Below, piece after piece: positions 7,668-16,485 of a stretch of 44,297 nt of DNA. The DNA comes from Shouchella shacheensis (GTDB lineage Bacteria; Bacillota; Bacilli; Bacillales; Bacillaceae_D). Numbering within the stretch: position 1 is the first letter of the stretch; each line of letters starts with the position of its first letter. The notes below the pieces were generated by a model. The model was not told where the DNA came from. It saw only the letters and a list, made by a program, of their open reading frames with translations, and made no database searches. The translations under genes and the position numbers were made by a program. The DNA lies in contig NZ_LLYY01000036.1 in assembly GCF_001484965.1 (NCBI RefSeq), positions 1 to 44,297 of the forward strand, read 5' to 3'.

Positions 7668-8660
7668 TTGCCTGAAACAACAGAGCCATTTGATTTAACG
7701 ATTATTGGCGGCGGACCTGCAGGGTTGTTCGCAGCCTTTTATGCAGGCATGCGGCAAATGAAGGTGAAAGTCATTGAAAGCATGCCACAGCTTGGGGGGC
7801 AGCTTTCTGCGCTTTACCCTGATAAATACATTTACGACGTCGCAGGCTTTCCGAAAGTGAAGGCCCAGGACCTCGTCGATCAACTTACTGTACAAGCCCA
7901 GCAATTTAACCCTGAAATTGTGCTGGAAGAAGCGGTTCAGTTGCTAGAAAAAGCAGACGATGGCACCATCACTTTGGCATCGGACAAAGCCACGCACACA
8001 ACAAAAGCCGTTCTTATTACAGCAGGAGCAGGAGCTTTTGCGCCAAGGAAGCTTCAGCTTGATAACGCAGCAGAGTATGAAGAGAAGAACTTGCATTACT
8101 TCATTCGAGATTTAACAGCCTTCACCGGCAAACGAGTAGCGGTCATTGGCGGCGGCGACTCAGCTGTCGACTGGGCGCTTATGCTTGAGCCAATTGCCAA
8201 AGAGGTAACGCTCGTTCACCGCCGCGACCAGTTTCGTGCCCATGAACACAGCGTTGAACTTTTGAAGAAATCAAGCGTGCAAACACTGACGCCTTATCAA
8301 ACTGTAGAGCTTGAAGGAGACGGCGATGCGATTTCCTCCGTAACGTTCCAAGAAGTCAAGGGCGAGACGACCAAGAAGCTCGACGTTGATGAAGTCGTCG
8401 TCAATTTCGGGTTCGTTTCCTCCCTAGGTCCCATCAAGGAATGGGGGCTCGACATTCACAAGAATGCCATTACCGTTAATTCTAAGATGGAGACGAATAT
8501 TCCGGGCGTCTATGCCGCCGGCGATGTCAGCACCTATGAAGGTAAAGTCAAATTGATCGCTACCGGTTTTGGGGAAGCCCCAACCGCCGTTAACAATTCG
8601 AAGGTATATGTTGACCCTAAAGCCCGCGTCTTCCCGGGACATAGTACAAGTCTATTTTAA
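7668..8660 (+). CDS. yumC: Ferredoxin/flavodoxin-NADP+ reductase, thioredoxin-reductase type (YumC)
   Basis: 330-residue FAD and NADP(H) flavoprotein reducing ferredoxin. FAD site [18 protein letters not shown] at the N-terminus, NADP site [15 protein letters not shown] (about 155-170), FAD site [13 protein letters not shown] near the C-terminus. It lacks the CxxC redox pair of true thioredoxin reductases, as expected for this class. The frame is open from a GTG at 7602, but a promoter (-10 at 7623-7628) lies inside that extension, and GGAGGT at 7653-7658 is well placed for a TTG start at 7668. That start gives the B. subtilis YumC length (332). A terminator follows 6 bases after the stop. 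Confidence 0.93.
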   Translation: MPETTEPFDLTIIGGGPAGLFAAFYAGMRQMKVKVIESMPQLGGQLSALYPDKYIYDVAGFPKVKAQDLVDQLTVQAQQFNPEIVLEEAVQLLEKADDGTITLASDKATHTTKAVLITAGAGAFAPRKLQLDNAAEYEEKNLHYFIRDLTAFTGKRVAVIGGGDSAVDWALMLEPIAKEVTLVHRRDQFRAHEHSVELLKKSSVQTLTPYQTVELEGDGDAISSVTFQEVKGETTKKLDVDEVVVNFGFVSSLGPIKEWGLDIHKNAITVNSKMETNIPGVYAAGDVSTYEGKVKLIATGFGEAPTAVNNSKVYVDPKARVFPGHSTSLF

Positions 8661-8665
8661 TTTTG

Positions 8666-8694
8666 GCCGCGTACGAAGAGTGCGCGGTTTTTTT
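8666..8694 (+). terminator. Terminator of yumC
   Basis: CCGCGTAC and GTGCGCGG pair (one wobble) around a 5-base loop, followed by seven T. Confidence 0.85.
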
Positions 8695-8702
8695 GTGCAT
8701 AC

Positions 8703-8794
8703 CGAATTTTGGAGACCTGACAAAAGAAATCCCGCACTTGGATTATGTTGTCAGGGCGAAAAATCTTGGTGCTTTCTACCCGCCGGAGCTAGAC
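8703..8794 (+). repeat. Modular hairpin repeat, B unit lacking its left end
   Basis: Starts at GAATTTTGG and continues through GACCTGACAAAAGAAATCCC, a B-type centre, to CCCGCCGGAGCTAGAC. The left arm AAAAGCGGAGGCGGG is missing. It lies between two convergent terminators (yumC and mtlD); its right end directly abuts the mtlD terminator. Confidence 0.8.
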
Positions 8795-8796
8795 AA

Positions 8797-8824
8797 TAAA
8801 AAAAGGAATGGCCGATCGCCACCC
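8797..8824 (-). terminator. Terminator of the mtl operon
   Basis: On the minus strand GGTGGC, loop GATCG, GCCATTCC and TTTTTTT, directly after the mtlD stop codon. Confidence 0.65.
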
Positions 8825-8826
8825 CT

Positions 8827-9963
8827 CTATGCAAACCTCTTTGCTAGCTCTTCAACTTTCACCACTAACCGATGATCCTCATCTAGATCCGCAATTGAAG
8901 CAAGTGTTGGTCCGTATCCACGATCACGCACCATTTCTTGGAGCTTCTCACTTTCTTCGTCCCCTTCAACGGCAAAATCAAGGGCATTGTAGATCGACTG
9001 TACAAGCGCTTGCGGATACTCGTCTTTTTCACAGAGTACGCGCGCAGGCTTAACGAGTCGCTCATTAGCGCCGAGTTTGCGGATCGGACCGCGCCCGACA
9101 CGATCAATTAAATCCTCTACATGTGGATTTTGAAACCGAGTGATCGTTTTGTCGATATACGATTCGTGCTCATCGCCGTCGATTCCGTATTCATCAACAA
9201 GCATTGCTTTTGTTTCCGTTAAGCTTCCGCGCATCAGATGCTTGATCTCATCATCATGCAGTGCTTCTCTAATCGTTCTATACCCAGCATGATGGCCGGC
9301 ATAGGCAACCACAGCATGTCCAGTGTTCACGGTGAACAACTTTCGTGCGATGTACGGATCGAGATCATCCACCACTAGCGCTTCTTTCACCCTTAGCTCT
9401 CCTTTAAGTGCAGGTCCTTCGACCACCCACTCAAAGAACGGTTCGACGGTGACTGCTAGGATATCGCTTGAAGCGACATTGGGTACAATTCGATCCACAG
9501 CGGCATCGGCGAATCCAACAAATGGTTCTAAACGGCTCGCTTCTTCATCAGAAAGAGCAGCTAGAATCTCTTTTTTTAAACCTGAAGTCGCGCGGATCGC
9601 ATTTTCACAGGCGATGACATTCACTTCCTTGCTCCCTGTACGCTCAGCCAAGCCTTTGGCAATCGTTGGGGCGATCCCCTTTAGAAGGGTCGGACCAACG
9701 GCTGTTGTGACAATGTCTGCCTCCTTCAGTGCGGCGAGAACACCTTCTTCGTCCTCAGCGCTGTTGAGACCTCGCACATTTTTTACCTTCTTCGTCTTTT
9801 TCTTTTCCCCAGCGACTGTGACTTCGTATTTTCCTCGTTCGTTCAGCGCATCAATCACGTCCGCTTTGATATCGACAAAAGTCACCGAATAACCGGCCTC
9901 CGAAAGAAGGGCACCGATGAACCCGCGTCCGATATTCCCAGCCCCAAAATGAACAGCCTTCAT
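8827..9963 (-). CDS. mtlD: Mannitol-1-phosphate 5-dehydrogenase
   Basis: 378 residues. Cytoplasmic NAD-dependent enzyme converting mannitol 1-phosphate to fructose 6-phosphate, the step after PTS uptake. The N-terminus shows the dinucleotide motif VHFGAGNIGRGFIG; the mid-protein NTGHAVVAYAGH segment (about 210-222) is typical of MtlD. Length matches the family (about 380). Its ATG overlaps the mtlF stop by one base (TAATG), implying translational coupling. Last gene of mtlA-mtlR-mtlF-mtlD. Confidence 0.97.
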   Translation of the reverse strand: MKAVHFGAGNIGRGFIGALLSEAGYSVTFVDIKADVIDALNERGKYEVTVAGEKKKTKKVKNVRGLNSAEDEEGVLAALKEADIVTTAVGPTLLKGIAPTIAKGLAERTGSKEVNVIACENAIRATSGLKKEILAALSDEEASRLEPFVGFADAAVDRIVPNVASSDILAVTVEPFFEWVVEGPALKGELRVKEALVVDDLDPYIARKLFTVNTGHAVVAYAGHHAGYRTIREALHDDEIKHLMRGSLTETKAMLVDEYGIDGDEHESYIDKTITRFQNPHVEDLIDRVGRGPIRKLGANERLVKPARVLCEKDEYPQALVQSIYNALDFAVEGDEESEKLQEMVRDRGYGPTLASIADLDEDHRLVVKVEELAKRFA

Positions 9964-10397
9964 TACGCGTTCACCTCTGAGAAGAAGTCAAGAACCTCAT
10001 CTTCTGATTTCGCTCGCAGGAGCTTTTCAACGTTTTCCTGTTCTGAGCAGGCGATCGCAATCTTGGAAAGAATAGCGAGGTGCTCGTCTCCTTTTCCGGC
10101 GATTCCGATCACAAGGCGAACCTCTTCTCCGCCCCAATCGATTAGATGGTCATATAAAAGTACAGACAATCCAGACTCTAGCACCTCTTCGCGCGCATCC
10201 TCTGTCCCGTGCGGAATGGCGAGGAGATTGCCCATGTACGTGGACGTCACCTCTTCACGGGCGTGCATTTTGTCAATGTAGGTTTCGGTAATATAGCCTT
10301 GTTCCGCGAGTAGTTCGCCTGCTTCTGTTATGGCTTCTTTCTTCGAAGATGCTGTTGCCGATAGTCGAATATTGGCTGCTTTTAAAATTGAACTCAT
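9963..10397 (-). CDS. mtlF: Mannitol-specific PTS EIIA component
   Basis: 144 residues. Cytoplasmic EIIA of the mannitol phosphotransferase system, carrying phosphate from HPr to the EIIB domain of MtlA. The phosphorylatable histidine is in NLLAIPHGTEDA (about residue 60). The start at 10397 is chosen because AAGGAG precedes it and it gives the B. subtilis MtlF length; its ATG overlaps the mtlR stop by 4 bases. The longer open frame from 10445 would overlap mtlR by about 50 bases and is rejected. Confidence 0.95.
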   Translation of the reverse strand: MSSILKAANIRLSATASSKKEAITEAGELLAEQGYITETYIDKMHAREEVTSTYMGNLLAIPHGTEDAREEVLESGLSVLLYDHLIDWGGEEVRLVIGIAGKGDEHLAILSKIAIACSEQENVEKLLRAKSEDEVLDFFSEVNA

Positions 10398-12478
10398 ATA
10401 GATTCCACTCCTTCTTGTATAAGCGCGACGATATAGTCGCGGCATTTCTGTTCTAAAAATCCGTAGACCTCTTGCTCTGAGCCGGTTTCAAAAAGAGATG
10501 TTTGTTCCCTTGAGCCGACGAGCAGCATGCTCACATAACTCATAAACGCAAGTGCTTGCTCCCCTGTTTCCTCTGGAGCGAGCATCACAATGATCCGCCG
10601 CACCCTCTCCTCCTCAGAGCCCATCGAGGAGACGAATTCCCATTGATTGAGATTTATGATGCGAATTACAGGCGTTTGCACATCAGTCGTGCGTGTATGA
10701 AAAAGGGCGAGCTCGGTTTCGGGGATTGCCAGTCCTCCTAGTGTCTCCCGCTTTAGAAGCGCCTGATACACAGCTTCCGCTTGCAGAATGTGACCTCTTT
10801 TTTCTAGATCCGCCAAACATTTCTGTACACCCTCGCGCACGGTTGCTGCTTCTTCTATCATGAACGAGGTGAGTACGTCGTAGATCGCTTTGCTGACCGA
10901 AGTTACATGTACGAAGGTAGAAGGACCCGTCCGTTTTATCTCCGAATTGTACGCTCGACTCCCTTTTTCTCTCGGCTTGAGCGAATCAATAAAAGTGCGA
11001 ACTCGACTCACTTCCTCTGTCGTTAACACTGGACTTACATGGAGAGCCTGCTTGTTTTGTTCAAGCCGAACGGTTGAGAGCAATAAATCGTAATCCTCAA
11101 GCCGATAGCGATCCATTTCAAACAGTGACACGTTCGTAACCTTAGTAATTTCCGGAAACTCCTGTTCTATCCGACTCGCGAGCATTCTCGCCGACCCTAT
11201 CCCGCTCGAGCAAACAACAAGCGCAGAGAAAGAGCCGGACTCCCTGCGTCGTTCCAACACGGCTCCAAAGTGCAGGGCAATATAGGCCACCTCCTCATCT
11301 GGAACAAGGAGAGGGGCAAAGGCTTTTTGAACTTGTTTCCCAACACTTGCAAACAATGACTGGTAGTCCTTTCGGATTCTGTCCAGTAATGGATTGGTGA
11401 TTTTCATTTCCTGACGAAGTCGATAGAGCGCAGGCTTTAAATGGGCAAGCAACCCTTGCAACAGCGTCGGGTCATCCAGGACTACTTCCAGCTCTTCCTC
11501 AACGCCGGCGATCATCTTCTTAATTCGGCCGACGAGTTCCGCATTTGATTCCTCAAAGTGCAAAGGTCTCGCCTCTGCGCTCTTGGCTCCGCGAAGATGC
11601 ATGACAATGTAGCCGATCTCCGCAGGTGGGATGGAAATGGCAAACACCCGCTCTAGCTTCTTGCCTAGCTCTACCGCTACTGGATAGGCCTCTTCATGCT
11701 CCAGAGCTTCCAACTGGCTGGTGTCCATTTGGATCCGTTCCCCTTGCCGAATCCGCTCAATTGCTAACGTAAGGTGTACAATCAGGCCAATATAAGACTG
11801 ATCGGCCATTGGTCCAAGCATTTGTGGCTTCAACGGCTCGACCGTTTTCACCACAAGGCGAATCGTGTGGATGTCAACGAAGTGTAATAGACGACTGGCG
11901 ATCTCATGTTCCAGCTCTTTTTCAGTCGAGGCGTAGACCGTTTGGTAAAAGGTCCCCTCATTTACGTTATCGGCGATGATCCTGCTCATTGCTCGGCGTA
12001 GATTCGTTTCTGAGCCAACGATCTTAACCCCGTATCCGCGCTTGCGTACAAGCTGCAAGCCGAACAGCTCGAGCCACTCCACCACTTTGCTAAGATCATT
12101 GCTTACTGTAGCCTGGGTCACGTTCAACTCTTTGGCTAACGCAAATAGCTTTATCGGTTCACGGTTATCCAACAACGTCGCAATTAACAAGCTCTGACGC
12201 TCCTCCGGTGTAAAATCAGCCGGATGCGCATAACGCAACACATTCTCCAGTTGATCCTGTTTATGCAAGGGGCCGTTTACCCGCCATTGATCTCGTTGAT
12301 CTCGTTTCAACATCAAACCGTAGCTTGCTGCGATTTTTTTCAAACCTTTCAAGTCTCGCTGAATGGTGCGGGGGCTGACAGCAACCGATGTTGCCAGCTC
12401 CGAAAGCGTCAGGCCTTCATCACTCTCAAAGAGCGCAAGTAGAATGAGACGCTCTCTCGCTGAGATGTGCACCGTCAC
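10394..12478 (-). CDS. mtlR: PTS-regulated mannitol operon activator MtlR
   Basis: 694-residue transcription activator. Order: N-terminal HTH (LSELATSVAVSPRTIQRDL, about 20-38), a second HTH (LNVTQATVSNDLSK, about 118-131), two PRD domains with histidines in IGYIVMHLRGA and VAYIALHFGA, an EIIB-like domain with VVCSSGIGSA (cysteine near 420), and an EIIA-like domain with ETELALFHTRT near 600. In B. subtilis, PRD2 phosphorylation by HPr activates and EIIA/EIIB-domain phosphorylation inhibits; all these residues are visible here. In B. subtilis mtlR is unlinked to mtlAFD, whereas here it lies inside the operon. Start: GTG at 12478 after GGAGGGAGGG; the GTG two codons later is an alternative. Confidence 0.95.
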   Translation of the reverse strand: MTVHISARERLILLALFESDEGLTLSELATSVAVSPRTIQRDLKGLKKIAASYGLMLKRDQRDQWRVNGPLHKQDQLENVLRYAHPADFTPEERQSLLIATLLDNREPIKLFALAKELNVTQATVSNDLSKVVEWLELFGLQLVRKRGYGVKIVGSETNLRRAMSRIIADNVNEGTFYQTVYASTEKELEHEIASRLLHFVDIHTIRLVVKTVEPLKPQMLGPMADQSYIGLIVHLTLAIERIRQGERIQMDTSQLEALEHEEAYPVAVELGKKLERVFAISIPPAEIGYIVMHLRGAKSAEARPLHFEESNAELVGRIKKMIAGVEEELEVVLDDPTLLQGLLAHLKPALYRLRQEMKITNPLLDRIRKDYQSLFASVGKQVQKAFAPLLVPDEEVAYIALHFGAVLERRRESGSFSALVVCSSGIGSARMLASRIEQEFPEITKVTNVSLFEMDRYRLEDYDLLLSTVRLEQNKQALHVSPVLTTEEVSRVRTFIDSLKPREKGSRAYNSEIKRTGPSTFVHVTSVSKAIYDVLTSFMIEEAATVREGVQKCLADLEKRGHILQAEAVYQALLKRETLGGLAIPETELALFHTRTTDVQTPVIRIINLNQWEFVSSMGSEEERVRRIIVMLAPEETGEQALAFMSYVSMLLVGSREQTSLFETGSEQEVYGFLEQKCRDYIVALIQEGVESI

Positions 12479-12490
12479 CCCTCCCTCCGT

Positions 12491-14215
12491 TTACTTCAAG
12501 CGATTGATTAGTTCATTATACTTAGGACTGTTTAAGAAGTTTTCCACCGAAATGTGTTCTGCATCCGGCCGCTTTTCTTTCGCACGGTCTGTTAAGTCCT
12601 TGTGCGTAATGATGATGTCCGCACCCTCAGGCAAGCTGTTAATCGCTGTGTTCGAAACGTGAATGTCCGCAATTTCCGCTTTCTTCAACTTGTCTTTTAA
12701 CAGAGAGGCCCCCATTGCACTGGAACCCATTCCTGCGTCACAAGCGAAAACAATCGTATCGATATTCTCGGGTCTCGCTTCTGTCACGGCCCCTGCTTTC
12801 TCTTCATTCCCCTTTAGTCCTTCAATAATCTCGTTATAACGGGGGCTGTTCATAAAATTGTCAACGGAGACATGAATCGCCTCTGGTTTCTTCTGCTTGG
12901 CACGATCCGTTAAATCTTTATGGGTAATAATCAAGTCAGTATCATCAGGGATATTGCTGATAGACGTGTTCGAGACATTAACATCGTGAATCTCTGCTTT
13001 CTTCACACGGTCTTTCATGATTGAAGCACCCATCGCACTGGAGCCCATTCCCGCATCACAAGCAAAGATGATCTTGGAAACGTCGGCATAGCTTGACGTT
13101 TTCTCCGTAGCGCCAGCAGAATTCGAGGCAACGCTGGTCCTCTTGCCTTTCATCGACTGCATTTTTTCGGTAGCCTCGGCGATGTCTTCACTATCTCCCC
13201 TACGATCTAGCTTCATAATGAGGGAAGCAACAATGAAGGACACCGTCGTTGCCATCAGCACACTAAGAATGACACCGAGATAACTATCTGTAGCTGTTAG
13301 AAGCAAGATCGATATAATACTTCCAGGAGAGGGCACGCTGACAAGACCTGCATCAAATAGCGCAAGTGTGAAGATCCCGCTCATCCCGCCGAGAATCGCT
13401 GCGATAATTAGCATTGGTTTCATTAGAACATAAGGGAAGTAGATCTCATGGATCCCTCCTACAAAGTGAATCAAACCCGCCCCGTAAGAGGAAGCTCTCG
13501 ATGCCCCTTTTCCAAAAACCATATAGGCTAATAGAATTCCAAACCCTGGACCAGGATTGGCTTCAAGAAGGAACAGAATGGACTTCCCTTGTTCTGCAAT
13601 CTGACCACTAGCAATGGGACTAATAATTCCATGGTTAATGGCATTGTTTAGGAACAAGACTTTTCCTGGTTCTATAAAAATGCTGACAAGCGGGAGCGCC
13701 CCCCAGTTCACCATCAGTTGTACACCTGCTTCGAGAATCTCCGTAAACACAGTCACGAGAGGGCCAATCGCAAGGGAACCAAACAACGCTAAAAGGGCTC
13801 CTAAAATTCCCGCGGAGAAATTGTTGACGAGCATCTCAAATCCTTGTTTCACCTTCCCCTCCACAGCTTGGTCGAATTTCTTAATCAACCAACCGCCTAA
13901 AGGGCCCATAATCATCGCGCCAATAAACATTGGAATATCCGCGGCAACGATCACGCCCATGGCAGCAGTAGCCCCAACGACCCCGCCACGAAAATCGTGA
14001 ATCATCCGCCCACCCGAAAAGGCAATGAGCAACGGCAGTAAATACAGAACCATTGGATCAACAAATGCAGTAAATAGCTCTATCTCTGAAGGCACAGCAA
14101 TCGCTGTAAGCATTCCCCAGGCAATGAATGCACCAATGTTCGGCATAATCATCCCGCTTAAATGACTTCCAAACTTCTGCACGCGAGAGCGAATGCTCTT
14201 CTTTTCTTTGGCCAT
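12491..14215 (-). CDS. mtlA: Mannitol PTS transporter EIICBB (tandem EIIB domains)
   Basis: 574-residue membrane transporter that imports and phosphorylates mannitol. Residues about 1-345 form the EIIC membrane domain (including NNAINHGIISPIASGQ and GGIHEIYFPYVL). Two complete EIIB domains then follow: one from about 378 with FACDAGMGSSAMGAS (Cys near 386), one from about 484 with the same motif (Cys near 492). The usual bacillus MtlA has one EIIB and about 480 residues, so this is an in-frame domain duplication. The copies differ at many positions, so it is not a recent duplication or assembly artefact. EIIA is supplied separately by mtlF. Start supported by AAAAGGAG, 11 bases upstream. Confidence 0.96.
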   Translation of the reverse strand: MAKEKKSIRSRVQKFGSHLSGMIMPNIGAFIAWGMLTAIAVPSEIELFTAFVDPMVLYLLPLLIAFSGGRMIHDFRGGVVGATAAMGVIVAADIPMFIGAMIMGPLGGWLIKKFDQAVEGKVKQGFEMLVNNFSAGILGALLALFGSLAIGPLVTVFTEILEAGVQLMVNWGALPLVSIFIEPGKVLFLNNAINHGIISPIASGQIAEQGKSILFLLEANPGPGFGILLAYMVFGKGASRASSYGAGLIHFVGGIHEIYFPYVLMKPMLIIAAILGGMSGIFTLALFDAGLVSVPSPGSIISILLLTATDSYLGVILSVLMATTVSFIVASLIMKLDRRGDSEDIAEATEKMQSMKGKRTSVASNSAGATEKTSSYADVSKIIFACDAGMGSSAMGASIMKDRVKKAEIHDVNVSNTSISNIPDDTDLIITHKDLTDRAKQKKPEAIHVSVDNFMNSPRYNEIIEGLKGNEEKAGAVTEARPENIDTIVFACDAGMGSSAMGASLLKDKLKKAEIADIHVSNTAINSLPEGADIIITHKDLTDRAKEKRPDAEHISVENFLNSPKYNELINRLK

Positions 14216-14254
14216 CAGCCAAACAGCTCCTTTTGATAAAATGTGTGTATGTCT

Positions 14255-14323
14255 ATCTTAAGGCGCTGCTAGTTTGCCCGGCAATGAAAGGAAAATGCAT
14301 TTTCGTCATGGTCTTTGCGACAA
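14255..14323 (-). promoter_or_regulatory. Likely mtl operon promoter with upstream activator element
   Basis: Minus strand TTGCCG (14284-14279), 18-base spacer, TAAGAT (14260-14255). About 32 bases upstream of the -35 lies TTGTCGCA (14323-14316), resembling one half of the MtlR box as I remember it (TTGNCACA). The second half is not convincing. A weak -35 fits an activator-dependent promoter. Confidence 0.4.
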
Positions 14324-14351
14324 AATTAAAGCAGCCTATCCACTCTCTACA

Positions 14352-14395
14352 TAAAAAAGACCCTCTTAACGTTGGTTTTACGTCAAGAAGGTCCG
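14352..14395 (-). terminator. Terminator after the Fe-S carrier gene
   Basis: On the minus strand GACCTTCTTGACGT and AACGTTAAGAGGGTC form an imperfect hairpin followed by TTTTTTATG, 40 bases after the stop at 14435. Confidence 0.75.
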
Positions 14396-14434
14396 TTATT
14401 AACTCTATCCGCGTTCAACATCACTGCCTACCCG

Positions 14435-14788
14435 TTAGCAATCCTCCGGCGTGCCCACGTTTGCCGCCGTACGGAAGGACGTTCCACAGCCACAAGAAGC
14501 GATGGCGTTTGGGTTGTCGATGGTAAACCCGCCACCCATCATGTTTTGCTTATAATCAATGACCAGTCCTTTAACAATCGGCTGACTTTCTCCATCTATG
14601 AGCACATTTAAACCGTTGACTTCAATTTCAAGGTCGTCTTCGTTCTTTTCCGTGTCAAACCCCATCCCATAGGAGAGACCTGAGCATCCGCCACCTTTGA
14701 CACCAACTCGAAGCTTAAGGCCTTCTTCGCCTTCCTCAGCCTCCATGTCTTTAATCTGGCTGACTGCTGCATCTGTTAAAGTAATCAT
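14435..14788 (-). CDS. yutM: HesB/IscA-type Fe-S cluster carrier (ErpA/YutM)
   Basis: 117-residue A-type carrier that receives Fe-S clusters and passes them to apoproteins. The three ligand cysteines are present: one in GVKGGGCSGLSYGM (about residue 37) and two in ASCGCGTSF near the C-terminus. The start at 14788 (MITLTDAA) follows AGGAGG by 7 bases; an ATG-like start at 14806 would include that site. Downstream of a Spo0E-like gene on the same strand. In this window it is one of several Fe-S genes (NifU-like YutI, LipA, a SufR-like sensor). Confidence 0.94.
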   Translation of the reverse strand: MITLTDAAVSQIKDMEAEEGEEGLKLRVGVKGGGCSGLSYGMGFDTEKNEDDLEIEVNGLNVLIDGESQPIVKGLVIDYKQNMMGGGFTIDNPNAIASCGCGTSFRTAANVGTPEDC

Positions 14789-14844
14789 GGCAATTCCTCC
14801 TAGCATATGGTTTGCTTACAGTATACGCTCATTCTAACCAGGAC

Positions 14845-15030
14845 TCAAGTACCCTGCTTCAATCGGTCTTTTTCCCATTCCATCGCAAGCAGACAGTTGT
14901 GCAGACGATCTAGTTCTTCGCTGTATGTTTGTACAAGGGGATGATTGAGTCCATGGAGAGAGGCTGCTTGTACCATCTGTTCACGTACCCGCTCCATCTT
15001 TTGTTTACACGCCTGGTACGCTTTGCTCAT
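14845..15030 (-). CDS. Spo0E-like aspartyl-phosphate phosphatase
   Basis: 61 residues, two predicted helices. It matches the small Spo0E family, whose members dephosphorylate Spo0A~P and delay sporulation. The family core is visible: GLNHPLVQTYSEELDRLHN (about 27-45), corresponding to the S-x-E-L-D signature. The ATG has GGGAG 8 bases upstream. It lies upstream of yutM on the same strand with a 56-base gap. The target response regulator is inferred only from the family. Confidence 0.75.
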   Translation of the reverse strand: MSKAYQACKQKMERVREQMVQAASLHGLNHPLVQTYSEELDRLHNCLLAMEWEKDRLKQGT

Positions 15031-15217
15031 CCTTACCGCTCCCTTTCGCTCATTTCCAGCATGTCCTCCAGTTTATAAATATGGGGAATTGGTTGCAACC
15101 TGTATGTACAACTGTCACGAAACTTTAATTGCTTTGTTTTCCACTTGAAACATTGCCTTATTTTTCGTCAAACGAAATTCCTTTGACACTCTCCTATGCA
15201 ACATGTTTTTCTAGTAG

Positions 15218-15223
15218 TATAAT
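15218..15223 (+). promoter_or_regulatory. -10 element upstream of mqnE
   Basis: Perfect TATAAT, 75 bases before the mqnE ATG. No good -35 box lies 16-18 bases upstream; a TTGACA at 15183-15188 is 29 bases away and cannot pair with it. The rest of the 15031-15297 gap shows nothing I can name. Confidence 0.4.
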
Positions 15224-15297
15224 AGCGTATAGGCTAATAACATACGTACAGCAAATAGATGAATGATTTGAATCAGCAACAAGGAAGGAGCATGAAG

Positions 15298-16392
15298 ATG
15301 AGTGTATTACTTGCGGACACGAAGCTTGAAGACATTAAAGTTAAGGTACTAAACGGTGAGCGCTTGACGGTTGAAGATGGGTTGAAGCTCTATGAAACCC
15401 CCGACTTACTTGGCGTCGCCCAGTTAGCGAACGTAGTGAACGAACGAAAAAACGGACATAACGTGTATTTTATTGAAAACTTATACATTAACCCTACAAA
15501 CGTCTGCGAAGCCAACTGTGGATTTTGCGGATTTAAACGCAAGCCTGGTGACGAAGGCGCGTACACAATGGATGAGGAAGCACTTTTAAACTATGTCGCT
15601 GAACGGTGGAACGACAATATTCGTGAATTTCACATCGTTGGGGGCCACAACAACGAAGTCGGTTTTGACTATTACGTCAACACCGTCAAAACGTTGAAAA
15701 AACATTACCCACAAGTAACAGTGAAAGCATACACGGGCGCGGAAATTGAATTCTTTTCTCGCCTTGCTGGCATTTCAATGAAAGAAGTCATTCAAACATT
15801 GATGGAGGCTGGACTTTCCACCTTAACCGGTGGAGGTGCCGAAATTTTAACGGAGCGTTACCGTGCGATTATGAGCCCTGAGAAGGCTTCGACATATGAG
15901 TGGCTTGAGGCGCATGAGACCGCTCATAACCTTGGGCTCCGTACACACTCTACCATGCTCTATGGTTCTGTTGAGTCTAAAGAAGAACGACTCATTCATA
16001 TGGAACGTGTTCGTGAACTGCAAGATCGTACCAATGGCTTTATGGTCTTCATCCCGCTTGCGATGCAGCCAAAAAATGTTAAAGCCGGACTCAATCGCCG
16101 CACGTCCGCGTATGATGACATGCGCACGATCGCTGTTAGCCGTTTGATGCTTGACAATTTTGATCACATTAAAGCGTACTGGATTAACATCGGCGTGCAG
16201 CTGACGCAAATGGCGCTTACCTTTGGTTCAAGCGACATCCACGGCACGTTAATTGAAGAGCGCATTTCCCACTCAGTTGGCGCCCTCACTTCCGCCGGGA
16301 TTACGCGGAAGGAACTGATTCACATGATCAAAAGCGCTGGCAAAACACCCGTTGAACGCGATACATTTTATAACATCATCAAAGAGTATTAA
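15298..16392 (+). CDS. mqnE: Aminofutalosine synthase MqnE, radical SAM
   Basis: 364-residue radical SAM enzyme of the futalosine route to menaquinone, which joins SAM to 3-enolpyruvyl-benzoate to form aminofutalosine. The 4Fe-4S motif is CEANCGFCGF (C-x3-C-x2-C, about residue 67). Other family marks are VGGHN, TGGGAEIL and FMVFIPLAMQPKN. MqnC is the closest alternative, but TMLYGSVES and FIPLA fit MqnE better; CofH is less likely. The start is fixed by GGAAGGAG seven bases before ATG 15298. No other mqn gene is in the window; flanking genes are Spo0E-like and dapF. Bacillus classically uses the MenFDHCEB route, so this suggests a different pathway in this organism. Confidence 0.88.
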   Translation: MSVLLADTKLEDIKVKVLNGERLTVEDGLKLYETPDLLGVAQLANVVNERKNGHNVYFIENLYINPTNVCEANCGFCGFKRKPGDEGAYTMDEEALLNYVAERWNDNIREFHIVGGHNNEVGFDYYVNTVKTLKKHYPQVTVKAYTGAEIEFFSRLAGISMKEVIQTLMEAGLSTLTGGGAEILTERYRAIMSPEKASTYEWLEAHETAHNLGLRTHSTMLYGSVESKEERLIHMERVRELQDRTNGFMVFIPLAMQPKNVKAGLNRRTSAYDDMRTIAVSRLMLDNFDHIKAYWINIGVQLTQMALTFGSSDIHGTLIEERISHSVGALTSAGITRKELIHMIKSAGKTPVERDTFYNIIKEY

Positions 16393-16401
16393 CATTGATT
16401 C

Positions 16402-16431
16402 AAGAACGACAGATGTCTGTCGTTCTTTTTT
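16402..16431 (+). terminator. Terminator of mqnE
   Basis: AAGAACGACAG, loop ATGT, CTGTCGTTCTT, then T-tract; 10 bases after the stop. Confidence 0.92.
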
Positions 16432-16485
16432 AGCACCCAAAAAAAAGCAATCGTCCCCTCTAGGGACCATTGCTTGCTCGATTTC

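Noticed and set aside
9963-10445. Long form of mtlF starting at 10445
   Set aside because: It would overlap mtlR by about 50 bases; ATG 10397 has AAGGAG and gives the usual length.
14285-14320. Catabolite-responsive (cre) element before mtlA
   Set aside because: ATGAAAGGAAAATGCA lacks the central CG of the cre consensus.
15183-15223. TTGACA and TATAAT upstream of mqnE as one promoter
   Set aside because: The spacer is 29 bases, far outside the 16-18 range.
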